A DNA stretch of 34,341 bases from Paenibacillus bouchesdurhonensis (GTDB lineage Bacteria; Bacillota; Bacilli; Paenibacillales; Paenibacillaceae): positions 2,284,573 to 2,318,913 of the forward strand of contig NZ_LT732548.1 of the NCBI RefSeq assembly GCF_900155685.1, written 5' to 3'. Both the position numbers and the translations under genes were made by a program. The notes under the pieces are model-generated. The model saw nothing but the letters and a program-made list of their open reading frames with translations, did not search any database and was not told where the DNA came from. Shown here piece by piece: positions 8,678-17,371 of this stretch; the stretch's first letter is position 1; every line of letters begins with the position of its first letter.

Positions 8678-8899
8678 ATTTATACGAATAAATAAGATGC
8701 TTACGGTGAAGGCAGCCGTAGTGGCATAGGCTCAGCAGACGCTTTTCTAACCATTCAGCTTGAATTTGTGGTACATTAGAATGAAAATATGAAAAAAGTC
8801 TGTTAGTGGGGCAGTATGTTCGATAGAGTACGCTAGAGTTCGAGGAAATAAGTTGAATAATAGGCTTGAAATAGAATGAGGGCAGTGGAGGTAAGAAAG
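8678..8899 (+). other. leader region of the yitJ-type gene, no riboswitch recognised
   Basis: With 8573-8677 this completes a 327-base gap without a convincing gene. A possible sigma-A promoter is TTGAAT (8760-8765), 17 bases, GAAAAT (8783-8788), four of six matches in each box. I searched by eye for the conserved S-box (SAM riboswitch) core and for a second terminator before the start codon and found neither. A purine-rich GGAGG at 8887-8891 sets the start of the next gene. Confidence 0.4.
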
Positions 8900-10789
8900 A
8901 TGAGGCCGGATTTACGCGAGAAAATGCAAAAAGAGGTTTTGGTTGGGGATGGGGCGCTGGGTACCTATTTATATCAGTTGGGTTTTCCCGTAGGCATATC
9001 TTATGAAGAGTTCAATTTATTAAGGCCTGAAGTGATCGGTGACGTGCATCGCCGCTATATAGAAGCTGGAGCACAGCTGCTGGAGACGAATACATTCTCG
9101 GCAAACTACTATAAGCTCGCAAAATTTGGACTGGAATCCAAGGTGGAGGAAATCAATAAAGCCGCTGTGCGCATCGCTAGAAGCGCGGCGGGTGCAGATG
9201 CTTATGTCGCTGGTGCTGTAGGATCCATTCGAGGCGGAAAAAGAGTAAATGTCTCCGTCCAGGAGCTGAATCAGTATTATGCACAGCAAATTTCCGCACT
9301 GCTGACAGAAGATGTTGATGCGCTGCTATTTGAGACCTTCTATGACCTGGAGGAGATGCGAATTGCGCTTGGCAAGGCTCGTAAATCCACTCCGATTCCG
9401 ATCATCTGCCAGTTTGCTGTCGATCAGCTTGGCCGCACGTTGGATGGTTATAGTATTAAGGAAGCCTTCGTAATATTGCGCGAGGAAGGCGCTGACATTC
9501 TCGGCTTCAACTGTCATTCTGGTCCCAAAGGAATTATGAGTGTGATGGAGGACTTGAACGGCCCGCTCGATATTCCGCTATCTGTATTCCCCAATGCGGG
9601 TTTAGCCGACTATGTAGATGGAGAGTATGTATATGGAGCAACCCCGGAGTATTTCGGGGAGAGTGCGATTTCATTCGCCGATCTTGGAGCACGGCTCATC
9701 GGCGGCTGCTGCGGTACGACGCCTGAGCATATTTCGGCGATTGCAGGGGCGCTTTCCAATTACGTACCGAAGCCCCTTCAGGAAGGAACAGCACTGCCTG
9801 CGGTTCGGCCTTCCATGATTGTTGAGGGGCCGGAGGAGTCAGTTAAGGACATTTTCGGTGGACAAGCGTCTGATCCGAGTATCGTCGAACTAGTTAAGGA
9901 AAGACATACCGTTATAGTGGAGCTTGATCCTCCTCGCGATCTGGATATCCGCAGGTTTATGGACGGCGCTGCCGCGCTGAAGGAAGCGGGAGTTGATGCT
10001 TTGACTCTTGCAGATAATTCGCTGGCGGTTACCCGGATGAGCAACATGGCATTGGGTCACCTCGTACAGTCCGAGGTTGGGCTGCGGCCGCTTATTCATA
10101 TCGCTTGCCGCGACCGCAACCTGATCGGTACCCAATCGCATATGATGGGCTTCGATGCCCTTGGCATCGACCATGTGCTGGCGGTAACCGGCGATCCGGC
10201 GCGCTTCGGCGATTTGCCTGGCTCAAGCTCGGTGTATGATTTAACCTCCTTTGAAATCATTCGTATGATCAAGCAGTTGAATGAAGGCATAGCATTCTCC
10301 GGCAAGCCGCTCAAACAGAAGGCGAAGTTTGTTGTCGGCGCGGCATTTAATCCGAATGTGAAGCATTTAAATAAAGCTGTCGAGCGTTTGGAGAAAAAAA
10401 TAGCATCTGGTGCGGATTATATTATGACGCAGCCGGTGTACGACCCGGAACTGATCGTTGCGGTTAAGGAAGCAACAGCGCATCTGGATATTCCGATCTT
10501 CATCGGCATTATGCCTCTGGCCAGCGGGAAAAATGCTGAATATTTGCATAATGAGGTTCCCGGCATCCGGCTCTCCGATAGTGTCAGGAAGCGGATGGAA
10601 GGGCTGCAAGGCGAAGAGGGCCGCAAGGTAGGGGTGGAAATCGCCAAGGAATTGTTGGACACGGCTTTGGAGCATTTTAACGGCATTTATTTAATAACTC
10701 CGTTTATGTTTTATGAAATGAGTGTCATTTTGAGTAATTATGTCTGGGAGAAATCCGCACATCGATCACGCTACTTGTCTCGTTCATAA
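8900..10789 (+). CDS. yitJ: bifunctional homocysteine S-methyltransferase / 5,10-methylenetetrahydrofolate reductase
   Basis: A 629-residue fusion. Residues about 1-290 are a homocysteine S-methyltransferase barrel with the zinc cysteines Cys205 (FNCHSGP) and Cys270/Cys271 (GGCCGTTPEH). Residues about 335-620 are a methylene-THF reductase barrel (VIVELDPPR with Glu341, LTLADNS, VLAVTGDPA, IMTQPVYD). Together the two domains supply methyl-THF and methylate homocysteine to methionine. The arrangement and length match B. subtilis YitJ. An in-frame ATG at 8876 has no ribosome binding site; the ATG at 8900 has GGAGG at 8887-8891. No cobalamin-binding domain is present. In B. subtilis yitJ lies elsewhere and is controlled by an S-box, which I do not see here. 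Confidence 0.93.
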   Translation: MRPDLREKMQKEVLVGDGALGTYLYQLGFPVGISYEEFNLLRPEVIGDVHRRYIEAGAQLLETNTFSANYYKLAKFGLESKVEEINKAAVRIARSAAGADAYVAGAVGSIRGGKRVNVSVQELNQYYAQQISALLTEDVDALLFETFYDLEEMRIALGKARKSTPIPIICQFAVDQLGRTLDGYSIKEAFVILREEGADILGFNCHSGPKGIMSVMEDLNGPLDIPLSVFPNAGLADYVDGEYVYGATPEYFGESAISFADLGARLIGGCCGTTPEHISAIAGALSNYVPKPLQEGTALPAVRPSMIVEGPEESVKDIFGGQASDPSIVELVKERHTVIVELDPPRDLDIRRFMDGAAALKEAGVDALTLADNSLAVTRMSNMALGHLVQSEVGLRPLIHIACRDRNLIGTQSHMMGFDALGIDHVLAVTGDPARFGDLPGSSSVYDLTSFEIIRMIKQLNEGIAFSGKPLKQKAKFVVGAAFNPNVKHLNKAVERLEKKIASGADYIMTQPVYDPELIVAVKEATAHLDIPIFIGIMPLASGKNAEYLHNEVPGIRLSDSVRKRMEGLQGEEGRKVGVEIAKELLDTALEHFNGIYLITPFMFYEMSVILSNYVWEKSAHRSRYLSRS

Positions 10790-10803
10790 TTATCAATTAC
10801 AAT
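10775..10803 (+). promoter_or_regulatory. sigma-A-like promoter for the yicC-remA-gmk-rpoZ group
   Basis: TTGTCT (10775-10780), exactly 17 bases, TACAAT (10798-10803). Boxes match in 4/6 and 5/6 positions. It overlaps the 3' end of the preceding gene. Transcription would start near 10810, just before the yicC ribosome binding site, so the leader would be only a few bases long. Confidence 0.5.
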
Positions 10804-10824
10804 AGGGTAACGGATGTGATACCT

Positions 10825-11715
10825 TTGTCTCACAGTATGACAGGATACGGACAGTCCGCCAGAGAATACGGCGGTTATGTTATTCAATTTGAAATTAAAT
10901 CCGTCAATCATCGGTATGCCGAAATCGTTCTTCGCATGCCACGGGAGTGGACATGTTATGAAGACGGACTGCGGCGCCTCGTACAGCGTCATGTCAAGCG
11001 TGGCCGGATTGATGTATACATTAGCAAAGAGCGTGAGGATCATAGCTCTTTGCCATTTGTATTGAACTCTTCCATCGTGCAATCTTATTTGCAGGCTGCT
11101 GAAGAGCTCAGCCGGGATTATGGCGTGAATGCCAATCTTACGGCAAAGGACATTCTGTCCCTGCCTGATGTGCTCACGGCTCCAGAACTGACCAAGGATA
11201 ATCCGTCTTCGGAGGATGGCGGATGGGAGACGGTGCTGCACGATGGGCTGGAGGAAGCGGTGTCTGGGCTTTTGCGCATGCGGGAGAAGGAGGGGCTTCA
11301 TCTCGTTCGCGATTTGGAGAGCCGGCTGCTGAAGCTGGACGACTTGCACGCAGAAATCTCAAGGCTCGCTCCGGAAGTGGTGAGCGATTACCGAACACGC
11401 TTGCAGGGGCGCCTCAATGAGTTGTTTGAGGGGGCGGTGGATGAGCAGAGATTTGCGATGGAGATTGCGCTTTTTGCGGATCGATCCAACATCGATGAGG
11501 AATTGATCCGACTGAAGAGCCACTTCGAGCAGTGCCGCGGATTGCTGAGCACCCGTGAGCCGATCGGCCGCAAGCTTGATTTTTTAATACAGGAAATGAA
11601 TCGTGAAACCAATACGATCGGATCAAAGGCCAACCATTTGGCTTTGGTCAACCGTGTTTTGGAAATGAAAGCGGAATTGGAGAAGATTCGCGAACAGGCA
11701 GCGAACATGGAGTAG
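10825..11715 (+). CDS. yicC: YicC/YloC-family endoribonuclease
   Basis: A 296-residue protein of the YicC family (usual length about 290). The N-terminal signature SMTGYGQS, the conserved [11 protein letters not shown] and the C-terminal [23 protein letters not shown] are all present. Family members are metal-dependent endoribonucleases that act in mRNA or small-RNA turnover. I place the start at TTG 10825 because this gives Met-Ser-His-Ser-Met-Thr-Gly, in register with remembered E. coli and B. subtilis starts, and because GGATGTGAT (10812-10820) is a near-perfect ribosome binding site. A GTG at 10816 is the alternative. It begins the run with remA, gmk and rpoZ, as in B. subtilis. Confidence 0.92.
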   Translation: MSHSMTGYGQSAREYGGYVIQFEIKSVNHRYAEIVLRMPREWTCYEDGLRRLVQRHVKRGRIDVYISKEREDHSSLPFVLNSSIVQSYLQAAEELSRDYGVNANLTAKDILSLPDVLTAPELTKDNPSSEDGGWETVLHDGLEEAVSGLLRMREKEGLHLVRDLESRLLKLDDLHAEISRLAPEVVSDYRTRLQGRLNELFEGAVDEQRFAMEIALFADRSNIDEELIRLKSHFEQCRGLLSTREPIGRKLDFLIQEMNRETNTIGSKANHLALVNRVLEMKAELEKIREQAANME

Positions 11716-11767
11716 CATTATACCTATTTGGAAGCGAATCGAGAAAATTAGGGGGAACTACCTAACC

Positions 11768-12028
11768 ATGGCAATTAAACTTATTAACATCGGTTTTGGA
11801 AATATCGTATCGGCGAATCGCATCATTTCCATTGTCAGCCCTGAATCTGCGCCTATTAAGCGGATTATTCAAGAGGCGAGAGACCGTCATATGCTGATTG
11901 ACGCCACTTATGGGCGTCGTACCAGAGCGGTCATCATTACGGATAGCGACCATGTCATTTTATCGGCGGTACAGCCGGAGACGGTCGCGCATCGTCTATC
12001 CATCAAAGACGACGACAACGACGAATAA
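11768..12028 (+). CDS. remA: RemA-family extracellular matrix regulator (DUF370)
   Basis: An 86-residue protein starting [19 protein letters not shown], the hallmark of RemA/YlzA. In B. subtilis RemA is a DNA-binding protein that oligomerises into rings and activates biofilm-matrix and osmoprotection genes. The conserved stretch [20 protein letters not shown] and the [15 protein letters not shown] segment are present; the C-terminus is acidic (KDDDNDE). A purine-rich AGGGGGAA near 11750 precedes the ATG. Its stop codon lies 11 bases before the gmk start, so translation may be coupled. Confidence 0.94.
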   Translation: MAIKLINIGFGNIVSANRIISIVSPESAPIKRIIQEARDRHMLIDATYGRRTRAVIITDSDHVILSAVQPETVAHRLSIKDDDNDE

Positions 12029-12039
12029 TGGAGAGTACA

Positions 12040-12612
12040 ATGGCAAAAGGGCTACTAATCGTATTATCCGGGCCGTCCGGAGTGGGGAAGGGAACGGTCT
12101 GCAATGAACTTAGGCATCGTTTGCCTGAGTTGGTGTATTCTGTGTCTGCGACGACAAGGCAGCCGCGGCTAGGCGAGGAGCACGGTGTGAATTATTTTTT
12201 TAAAACCCGTGAGCAATTTATGGACATGATCGATAATGACCAGCTGCTGGAATATGCCGAGTATGTCGGAAATTTTTATGGTACTCCGCGCGATTTCGTA
12301 GAGCAGACGATTGAGAGCGGCAGGGACATTATTTTGGAAATTGAAGTCCAAGGCGCGCTTAAAGTGAAAGAGAAGTTCCCAGAGGGGATTTTTGTGTTTC
12401 TGCTTCCGCCATCTTTGGATGAGCTTAAAGGGCGGATCCAAGGGCGCGGTACGGAGAACCAAGCGACGATCGACCATCGGATGTCGGTAGCTGCGGATGA
12501 AATAGCTCTGCTTAAAAACTATGATTACGCGGTCGTGAACGACGAAATTGACTTGGCTTGCAAAAGAATTGAAGCCATCATTACAGCCGAGCATTGTAAA
12601 GTAAGAAAATAG
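12040..12612 (+). CDS. gmk: guanylate kinase
   Basis: A 190-residue guanylate kinase, phosphorylating GMP to GDP with ATP. The P-loop GPSGVGKG is at residues 11-18. The GMP-binding region ([19 protein letters not shown]) and the lid region ([14 protein letters not shown]) are intact. An earlier in-frame ATG at 12028 overlaps the remA stop, but the ATG at 12040 is preferred: it has GGAG at 12030-12033 and gives the family N-terminus [14 protein letters not shown]. Position between remA and rpoZ is the conserved Bacillus order. Confidence 0.96.
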   Translation: MAKGLLIVLSGPSGVGKGTVCNELRHRLPELVYSVSATTRQPRLGEEHGVNYFFKTREQFMDMIDNDQLLEYAEYVGNFYGTPRDFVEQTIESGRDIILEIEVQGALKVKEKFPEGIFVFLLPPSLDELKGRIQGRGTENQATIDHRMSVAADEIALLKNYDYAVVNDEIDLACKRIEAIITAEHCKVRK

Positions 12613-12665
12613 CCAGGCACGACTTTGCTGTGAGTTGATGAATACTTAAAGAGGTGTTGATGAGA

Positions 12666-12890
12666 ATGTTGTATCCATCTATTGATAGAATGCTGGAGAA
12701 GGTCGACAGTAAGTACTCGTTGGTTGTCGCTGCATCCCGTAGAGCAAGACAGCTTAGAGAAGGGGAGAAGAGCGAGCTGCAGCAGCCGAAGTCCCATAAG
12801 CAGGTTGGCGTTGCCCTTGAGGAAATCTACGGTGACTATGTACGGATCAAACGGGATATCCACGGAAATCCCTTAACAGACGACGAATAA
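12666..12890 (+). CDS. rpoZ: RNA polymerase omega subunit
   Basis: A 74-residue omega subunit, which helps assemble and stabilise RNA polymerase. The N-terminal MLYPSIDRMLEKVDSKYSLV and the following ASRRARQL match the family. Three starts are in frame (GTG 12654, ATG 12660, ATG 12666); the last gives the family N-terminus and sits nine bases after AGAGGTG (12650-12656). It is the last gene before a terminator-like hairpin, which may reduce read-through into coaBC. Confidence 0.93.
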   Translation: MLYPSIDRMLEKVDSKYSLVVAASRRARQLREGEKSELQQPKSHKQVGVALEEIYGDYVRIKRDIHGNPLTDDE

Positions 12891-12942
12891 TTGGCATCGC
12901 CTCCGGGCTGCTTTAGAACACTTTTTTTAAGTGCTTTATTTA

Positions 12943-12969
12943 CGACAACCGCGAGGTTGTTGTTTTTTT
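12943..12969 (+). terminator. intrinsic terminator or attenuator between rpoZ and coaBC
   Basis: An 8-bp stem (12943-12950 with 12955-12962, one G-T pair, loop GCGA) is followed by seven T residues at 12963-12969. It lies 39 bases upstream of the coaBC start and inside the 5' part of the longer open frame, which therefore is not coding there. Confidence 0.8.
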
Positions 12970-13007
12970 CTGTAATGAATAGGAGCGAAAGAAAGAGGGG
13001 ATCACCG

Positions 13008-14237
13008 ATGTTAACCGGCAAAAAAATATTGTTAGGGGTCACCGGCGGCATCGCTGCATTCAAGGCAGCGTCGCTCTGCAGTAAGCTCGTACAACAAGGT
13101 GCCGAGGTTCGCGTAATTATGACGGAGTCCGCGACCAAGTTCATTACGGAGCTGACCCTGCAGGCGCTTTCCAAGCATCCTGTCTACACGGATACGTTCG
13201 ATGAGAAAAATCCGCAGGTCATCGCGCATATCGATCTCGCGGATTGGGCTGATCTAGTGCTGGTTGCACCGGCTACCGCAAATATTATTGCCAAAATGGC
13301 CGTAGGTTTAGCGGACGATATGCTGTCCACGACGTTGCTTGCCACCGAGGCTAGGATTATGCTGGCTCCAGCGATGAATGTTCATATGTACACTCATCCG
13401 ACCGTTACTCGTAATTTAGCGGAACTTTCCGAACGCGGCGTGCTGATGGTAGAACCGGGCAGCGGGCAGCTGGCTTGCGGTTACACGGGAAAAGGGCGCA
13501 TGGAAGAGCCCGAAAACATCATCTTGGCCGTTGAGGCTTATTTTGCCCGTGAAGAACGTGCAGCTAAACAGCCGTTAGCAGGGAAGAAAGTGGTGGTTAC
13601 GGCCGGGGGGACTGTAGAACGATTGGATCCGGTACGTTATATTACGAACGATTCGTCTGGAAAAATGGGATTTTCCATTGCTAAAGCGGCTTTGGACTTA
13701 GGTGCGGAAGTAACGATTATCGCGGGCAGAACGGATGTGGCTCCTCCGCTTGACCGGGATGGTCTGTGCCTTATTCGCGTGGAGTCTGCCCAAGATATGT
13801 ATGAAGCGGTTCATGCGGTTTGGGCGGATACGGATATACTCGTAAAAGCGGCAGCCGTCGCAGATTACCGTCCTAAACAAGCGGCTGATCGCAAGATTAA
13901 AAAGTCCGGCGATGCAATGACCTTGGAGCTCGTCAAGAACATCGACATTTTGGAGACGCTAGGTCAAAAGAAGAAGGGTCAGTTCCTGATCGGTTTTGCC
14001 GCCGAGACGGATCATCTTGAACAGCATGCCATGGATAAGCTGCGCCGCAAAAACTGTGATCTCCTCGTAGCTAACGATGTGACTGCGGAGGGCGCAGGCT
14101 TTGGCACCGATACGAATATCGTGCATGTCTATGATTCGAATGGGCTGGTGGAATCCATTCCTCGGGCGTCCAAGGACGAAGTCGGGCTGCATATTATGGA
14201 GTTGGCTGCTGCGCGTTTGACGGGAGAGTCGAAGTAA
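13008..14237 (+). CDS. coaBC: bifunctional phosphopantothenoylcysteine decarboxylase / phosphopantothenate-cysteine ligase
   Basis: A 409-residue fusion for two steps of coenzyme A synthesis. The N-terminal CoaC half is a flavoprotein with His74 (IAHIDLADW), PAMN (121-124) and Cys157 (GQLACGYTGKGRM). The CoaB half starts near 190 (KVVVTAGGTVERLDPVRYITN) and contains Asn214, Lys280 in VKAAAVADYRP and a lysine cluster near 296-299. The ATG at 13008 follows AGAGGGG and gives the family start MLTGKKILLGVTGGIAA; an in-frame start at 12891 would put a terminator inside the gene. Its stop overlaps the priA start by one base. Confidence 0.95.
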   Translation: MLTGKKILLGVTGGIAAFKAASLCSKLVQQGAEVRVIMTESATKFITELTLQALSKHPVYTDTFDEKNPQVIAHIDLADWADLVLVAPATANIIAKMAVGLADDMLSTTLLATEARIMLAPAMNVHMYTHPTVTRNLAELSERGVLMVEPGSGQLACGYTGKGRMEEPENIILAVEAYFAREERAAKQPLAGKKVVVTAGGTVERLDPVRYITNDSSGKMGFSIAKAALDLGAEVTIIAGRTDVAPPLDRDGLCLIRVESAQDMYEAVHAVWADTDILVKAAAVADYRPKQAADRKIKKSGDAMTLELVKNIDILETLGQKKKGQFLIGFAAETDHLEQHAMDKLRRKNCDLLVANDVTAEGAGFGTDTNIVHVYDSNGLVESIPRASKDEVGLHIMELAAARLTGESK

Positions 14238-16759
14238 TGTATAGAATGGCAAAAGTAATTGTCGATGTGCCGAGCCGGGAAACCGACCGGCCTTTTGACT
14301 ATTTAATTCCTGAGCCCATGAGCGGCTGGATCGAAGTGGGGAGCCGGGTCGGGGTGCCATTCGGACGCCGAACCGTACAAGGCTTCGTCGTATCCTTACA
14401 TGATAAGCTTGAGTTGGATTCGTCGAGAATGAAGCCGATTGATGAACTGCTCGATCTCTTACCGCCGCTGCCTCCCGATTTGGTGGAATTGGCGGCTTGG
14501 ATGAGCCGAAAATATGCCTGCAGCATGATATCTGCCTTGCAGGCTATGATTCCATCCGCGTTGAAGGGGAAAGCAGAAAGGTATATCCACGTTGCGGATG
14601 AGCACCAGATGTCAGGCGGTGATGCGCTGTTTGATTCGCAGGCTCTGCTAGGTGCGGTCGAACGTGAAATCGTCGCTTACATCCATCAGTCCGGCTCTGT
14701 AACGATGGCTCATTTAAGCACCCGCTATCCAGATCGGATTGAAGTCATCAAAAATTTGCTCGGTCAAGGGATTTTATTTGAGAGCCAGGCAATTAAGGAT
14801 AGAGTGAGGAAGAAAACGGTGAAGACCGTAGTCGCCGCAGTGAGCGGGGAGGCTGCTGAGGAGGCGCTTGCCTCGTTGGGAGGAAAAGCTCGCCGCCAGC
14901 GCGAGGTGCTGGAATTCCTAATGGAAGTAGGTGCTCCCCTATCCTTGCAGGAAGTGCTGACCACGCTGCGAGTTACCGCGGGAACGGTTAAGAGCCTTGC
15001 GGACAAAGGATTTGCGACGATTGAGGATGTGGAGGTATTCCGTGATCCTTATCAAGACCGGCGTTTCCAAGCAACGAAACCGCTGGAGCGAACTCCCGAG
15101 CAGGAGAACGTGTATCGTTATCTTGCAGAAACACTGGATGCACATAGACATGGCGTGTTTCTTCTGCACGGCGTAACCGGAAGCGGGAAGACAGAGGTCT
15201 ACCTGCAGACGATTGAAAGATGCATTTCGCTTGGCCGTCAGGCGATCGTTCTAGTTCCGGAAATATCGCTGACCCCGCAGATGGTGGAACGTTTTAAGGG
15301 GCGGTTCGGCAGCAAAGTCGCCGTCATGCACAGCCGTTTGTCTACGGGCGAGCGCTATGATGAATGGCGCAAAATTCGCGAAGGCCGGGTGCAGGTGGCG
15401 ATCGGGGCTCGTTCTGCCGTATTCGCCCCTTTTGCTGACCTAGGCCTTATCGTTATGGACGAAGAGCACGAGACGTCTTACAAGCAGGAGGAGACGCCGA
15501 AGTATCATGCCCGCGACGTGGCGGTGGAGCGTGCTCGCCAGCATGGAGCAGCGGTCATATTAGGATCGGCGACGCCTTCGCTGGAAAGCTATCATGCTGC
15601 CCGCTCCCAAAGTAACGATCATTTTGCTCCGATCATTCTGGAGATGAATCAAAGGCCTTCCGGCAGCCGCCTGCCGGGGGTTCAAATTATTGATATGCGC
15701 GAGGAATTGAGGGAAGGGAACCGCTCCATGTTCAGCCGGGGTCTGCATCAAGGGATCGCCCAAAGGATCGAACGTGGAGAACAGACCGTGTTGTTCCTCA
15801 ATCGGCGCGGTTACTCGACGTTTGTCATGTGCCGAACCTGCGGTTATGTAGCAGGATGTCCAGAGTGCGATATCTCGCTCACCTACCATCAGAAGTCGGA
15901 TAATTTGCGCTGCCATTATTGCGGTTACGCCACTCCTGCACCATCTGTGTGCCCTGAGTGCCAAAGCGAGCATATTCGATATTTCGGCACGGGAACGCAA
16001 AGGGTAGAAGGGGAGTTATCAAAACTGTTTCCAGGCATTCGCGTTATTCGCATGGATGTGGACACGACGAGCGAAAAGGGCTCGCATGAAAGATTACTTC
16101 AGGCCTTTCGGGAAAAGAAAGGCGATGTGCTGCTCGGTACGCAAATGGTCGCCAAAGGTCTGGATTTTCCGGATGTGACGCTTGTTGGAGTTATAGCAGC
16201 GGACACGGCGCTGAACTTTCCGGATTTCCGTTCTGCGGAAAAAACGTTCCAGCTGCTCACCCAGGTGGCAGGTCGAGCGGGACGTCATCAGTTGCCGGGC
16301 GAAGTTTATATTCAGACCTACATGCCTGAACATTATTCGATTATCCATTCGAGCAGGCATGACTATCATTCCTTCGTAAGAGAAGAACTGCAGCACCGCA
16401 GAACACTGCATTATCCACCCTATAGCCGTCTGATCCTCGCGACCCTTTCACATGAACAGCTTCCCGTGCTGCTTCGCATGGCGGAGAATTTTGCGAGTGA
16501 GCTCAGGGGAAAGGCGCAGCGTCTAGGATGGTACGGCGACTTGGACAGGCGGACGCCGGAGGCGCTCGATATACTCGGGCCCGTAGCTTCGCCGCTCCCG
16601 CGCATTAAGAACCGCTACCGGTTTCAATGTATGGTAAAATATCGGGGGGAGCTCGATGCGGTGACACTGGTTCGCGAGACGGCGGCGGCAACGATGGATC
16701 AGCTGCGGGACGCATCGCTGCAAATCAGTATTGATGTCGATCCGCAGATGCTGATGTGA
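14237..16759 (+). CDS. priA: primosomal protein N' (replication restart helicase PriA)
   Basis: An 840-residue superfamily 2 helicase that recognises stalled forks and loads the replicative helicase. It has the N-terminal 3'-end DNA-binding domain (KVIVDVPSRETDRPFDYLIP), a winged-helix region, Walker A GVTGSGKT (312-319), Walker B DEEH (408-411) and a two-zinc cluster with eight cysteines (532, 535, 541, 544, 559, 562, 572, 575). The C-terminal helicase lobe includes GTQMVAKGLDFP and QVAGRAGR. The ATG at 14237 overlaps the coaBC stop (TAATG) and has GGGAG at 14222-14226, so translation is probably coupled. Slightly longer than the roughly 805 residues of B. subtilis PriA. Confidence 0.96.
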   Translation: MYRMAKVIVDVPSRETDRPFDYLIPEPMSGWIEVGSRVGVPFGRRTVQGFVVSLHDKLELDSSRMKPIDELLDLLPPLPPDLVELAAWMSRKYACSMISALQAMIPSALKGKAERYIHVADEHQMSGGDALFDSQALLGAVEREIVAYIHQSGSVTMAHLSTRYPDRIEVIKNLLGQGILFESQAIKDRVRKKTVKTVVAAVSGEAAEEALASLGGKARRQREVLEFLMEVGAPLSLQEVLTTLRVTAGTVKSLADKGFATIEDVEVFRDPYQDRRFQATKPLERTPEQENVYRYLAETLDAHRHGVFLLHGVTGSGKTEVYLQTIERCISLGRQAIVLVPEISLTPQMVERFKGRFGSKVAVMHSRLSTGERYDEWRKIREGRVQVAIGARSAVFAPFADLGLIVMDEEHETSYKQEETPKYHARDVAVERARQHGAAVILGSATPSLESYHAARSQSNDHFAPIILEMNQRPSGSRLPGVQIIDMREELREGNRSMFSRGLHQGIAQRIERGEQTVLFLNRRGYSTFVMCRTCGYVAGCPECDISLTYHQKSDNLRCHYCGYATPAPSVCPECQSEHIRYFGTGTQRVEGELSKLFPGIRVIRMDVDTTSEKGSHERLLQAFREKKGDVLLGTQMVAKGLDFPDVTLVGVIAADTALNFPDFRSAEKTFQLLTQVAGRAGRHQLPGEVYIQTYMPEHYSIIHSSRHDYHSFVREELQHRRTLHYPPYSRLILATLSHEQLPVLLRMAENFASELRGKAQRLGWYGDLDRRTPEALDILGPVASPLPRIKNRYRFQCMVKYRGELDAVTLVRETAAATMDQLRDASLQISIDVDPQMLM

Positions 16760-16881
16760 GGATGAACTTATCCCTTATTGAAAAGTATCGATCCTGCCGG
16801 AGCATCGGCGTGGACAGTTGCATATATATTTTGTAATGAATAGGTAAATCTATGTAGAGGCAAGAGGAGGATGTTCCCAGT

Positions 16882-17364
16882 ATGGCGATTCGGATAATTG
16901 TCCACGAACCGGATGAAGTGCTGCATCAGGTAGCCAAAGAAGTGAAGAAGATTACCCCTAACGTGCAGAAGCTCCTTACGGATATGGCGGATACGATGTA
17001 CGATGCAGAAGGAGTGGGGCTGGCGGCCCCGCAAATAGGAATATTGAAGCGGATGATCGTCATTGATGTTGGAGATGATCATGGACTGATAGAGCTTATT
17101 AACCCCGAAATTGTTGCATCGGAAGGAGAGCAATTCGGCCCCGAGGGCTGCTTGAGTATTCCGGGTTACCGCGGTGATGTGCGGCGGGCCATGGAGGTTA
17201 CGGTTAAAGGCTTGGATCGTAACGGCAAGGAAGTGACCTACACCGGGACGGAGCTATTAGCCAGAGCTTTCCAGCATGAGATTGATCACTTAAACGGTGT
17301 GTTATATACGGATATCGCTGAAAGAATATATGAAATTACGCCTGAGGGCGAAGAGAAGGAGTGA
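16882..17364 (+). CDS. def: peptide deformylase
   Basis: A 160-residue type 1 deformylase that removes the N-formyl group from new proteins. All three motifs are intact: GVGLAAPQIG (44-53), EGCLSIPG with metal ligand Cys90, and HEIDHLNG with His132, Glu133 and His136. AGAGGAGG (16863-16870) lies 11 bases before the ATG. The gap from priA is 122 bases without a clear terminator. It pairs with fmt, which adds the formyl group to initiator tRNA; the two lie eight bases apart. Confidence 0.97.
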   Translation: MAIRIIVHEPDEVLHQVAKEVKKITPNVQKLLTDMADTMYDAEGVGLAAPQIGILKRMIVIDVGDDHGLIELINPEIVASEGEQFGPEGCLSIPGYRGDVRRAMEVTVKGLDRNGKEVTYTGTELLARAFQHEIDHLNGVLYTDIAERIYEITPEGEEKE

Positions 17365-17371
17365 CTCGCTG

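Noticed and set aside
8601..8732. Possible 43-residue small gene after dapF
   Set aside because: It has a GGAGGG upstream, but the frame runs straight through the dapF terminator and encodes no recognisable peptide.
10771..11349. 192-residue open frame on the minus strand opposite yicC
   Set aside because: It lies over a well-supported gene, shows no family motif and has no promoter or ribosome binding site; it mirrors yicC codon usage.
12918..12938. Short T-rich hairpin before the coaBC terminator
   Set aside because: The stem is only about five A/T-rich base pairs and no tract of the usual terminator form follows.
12891..13007. N-terminal extension of CoaBC from 12891
   Set aside because: It would cross a terminator with a T-tract, and the family N-terminus begins at 13008.
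17297..17371. Earlier fmt start overlapping def
   Set aside because: The extension is the def frame read out of phase; TTG 17372 gives the family N-terminus with a ribosome binding site.
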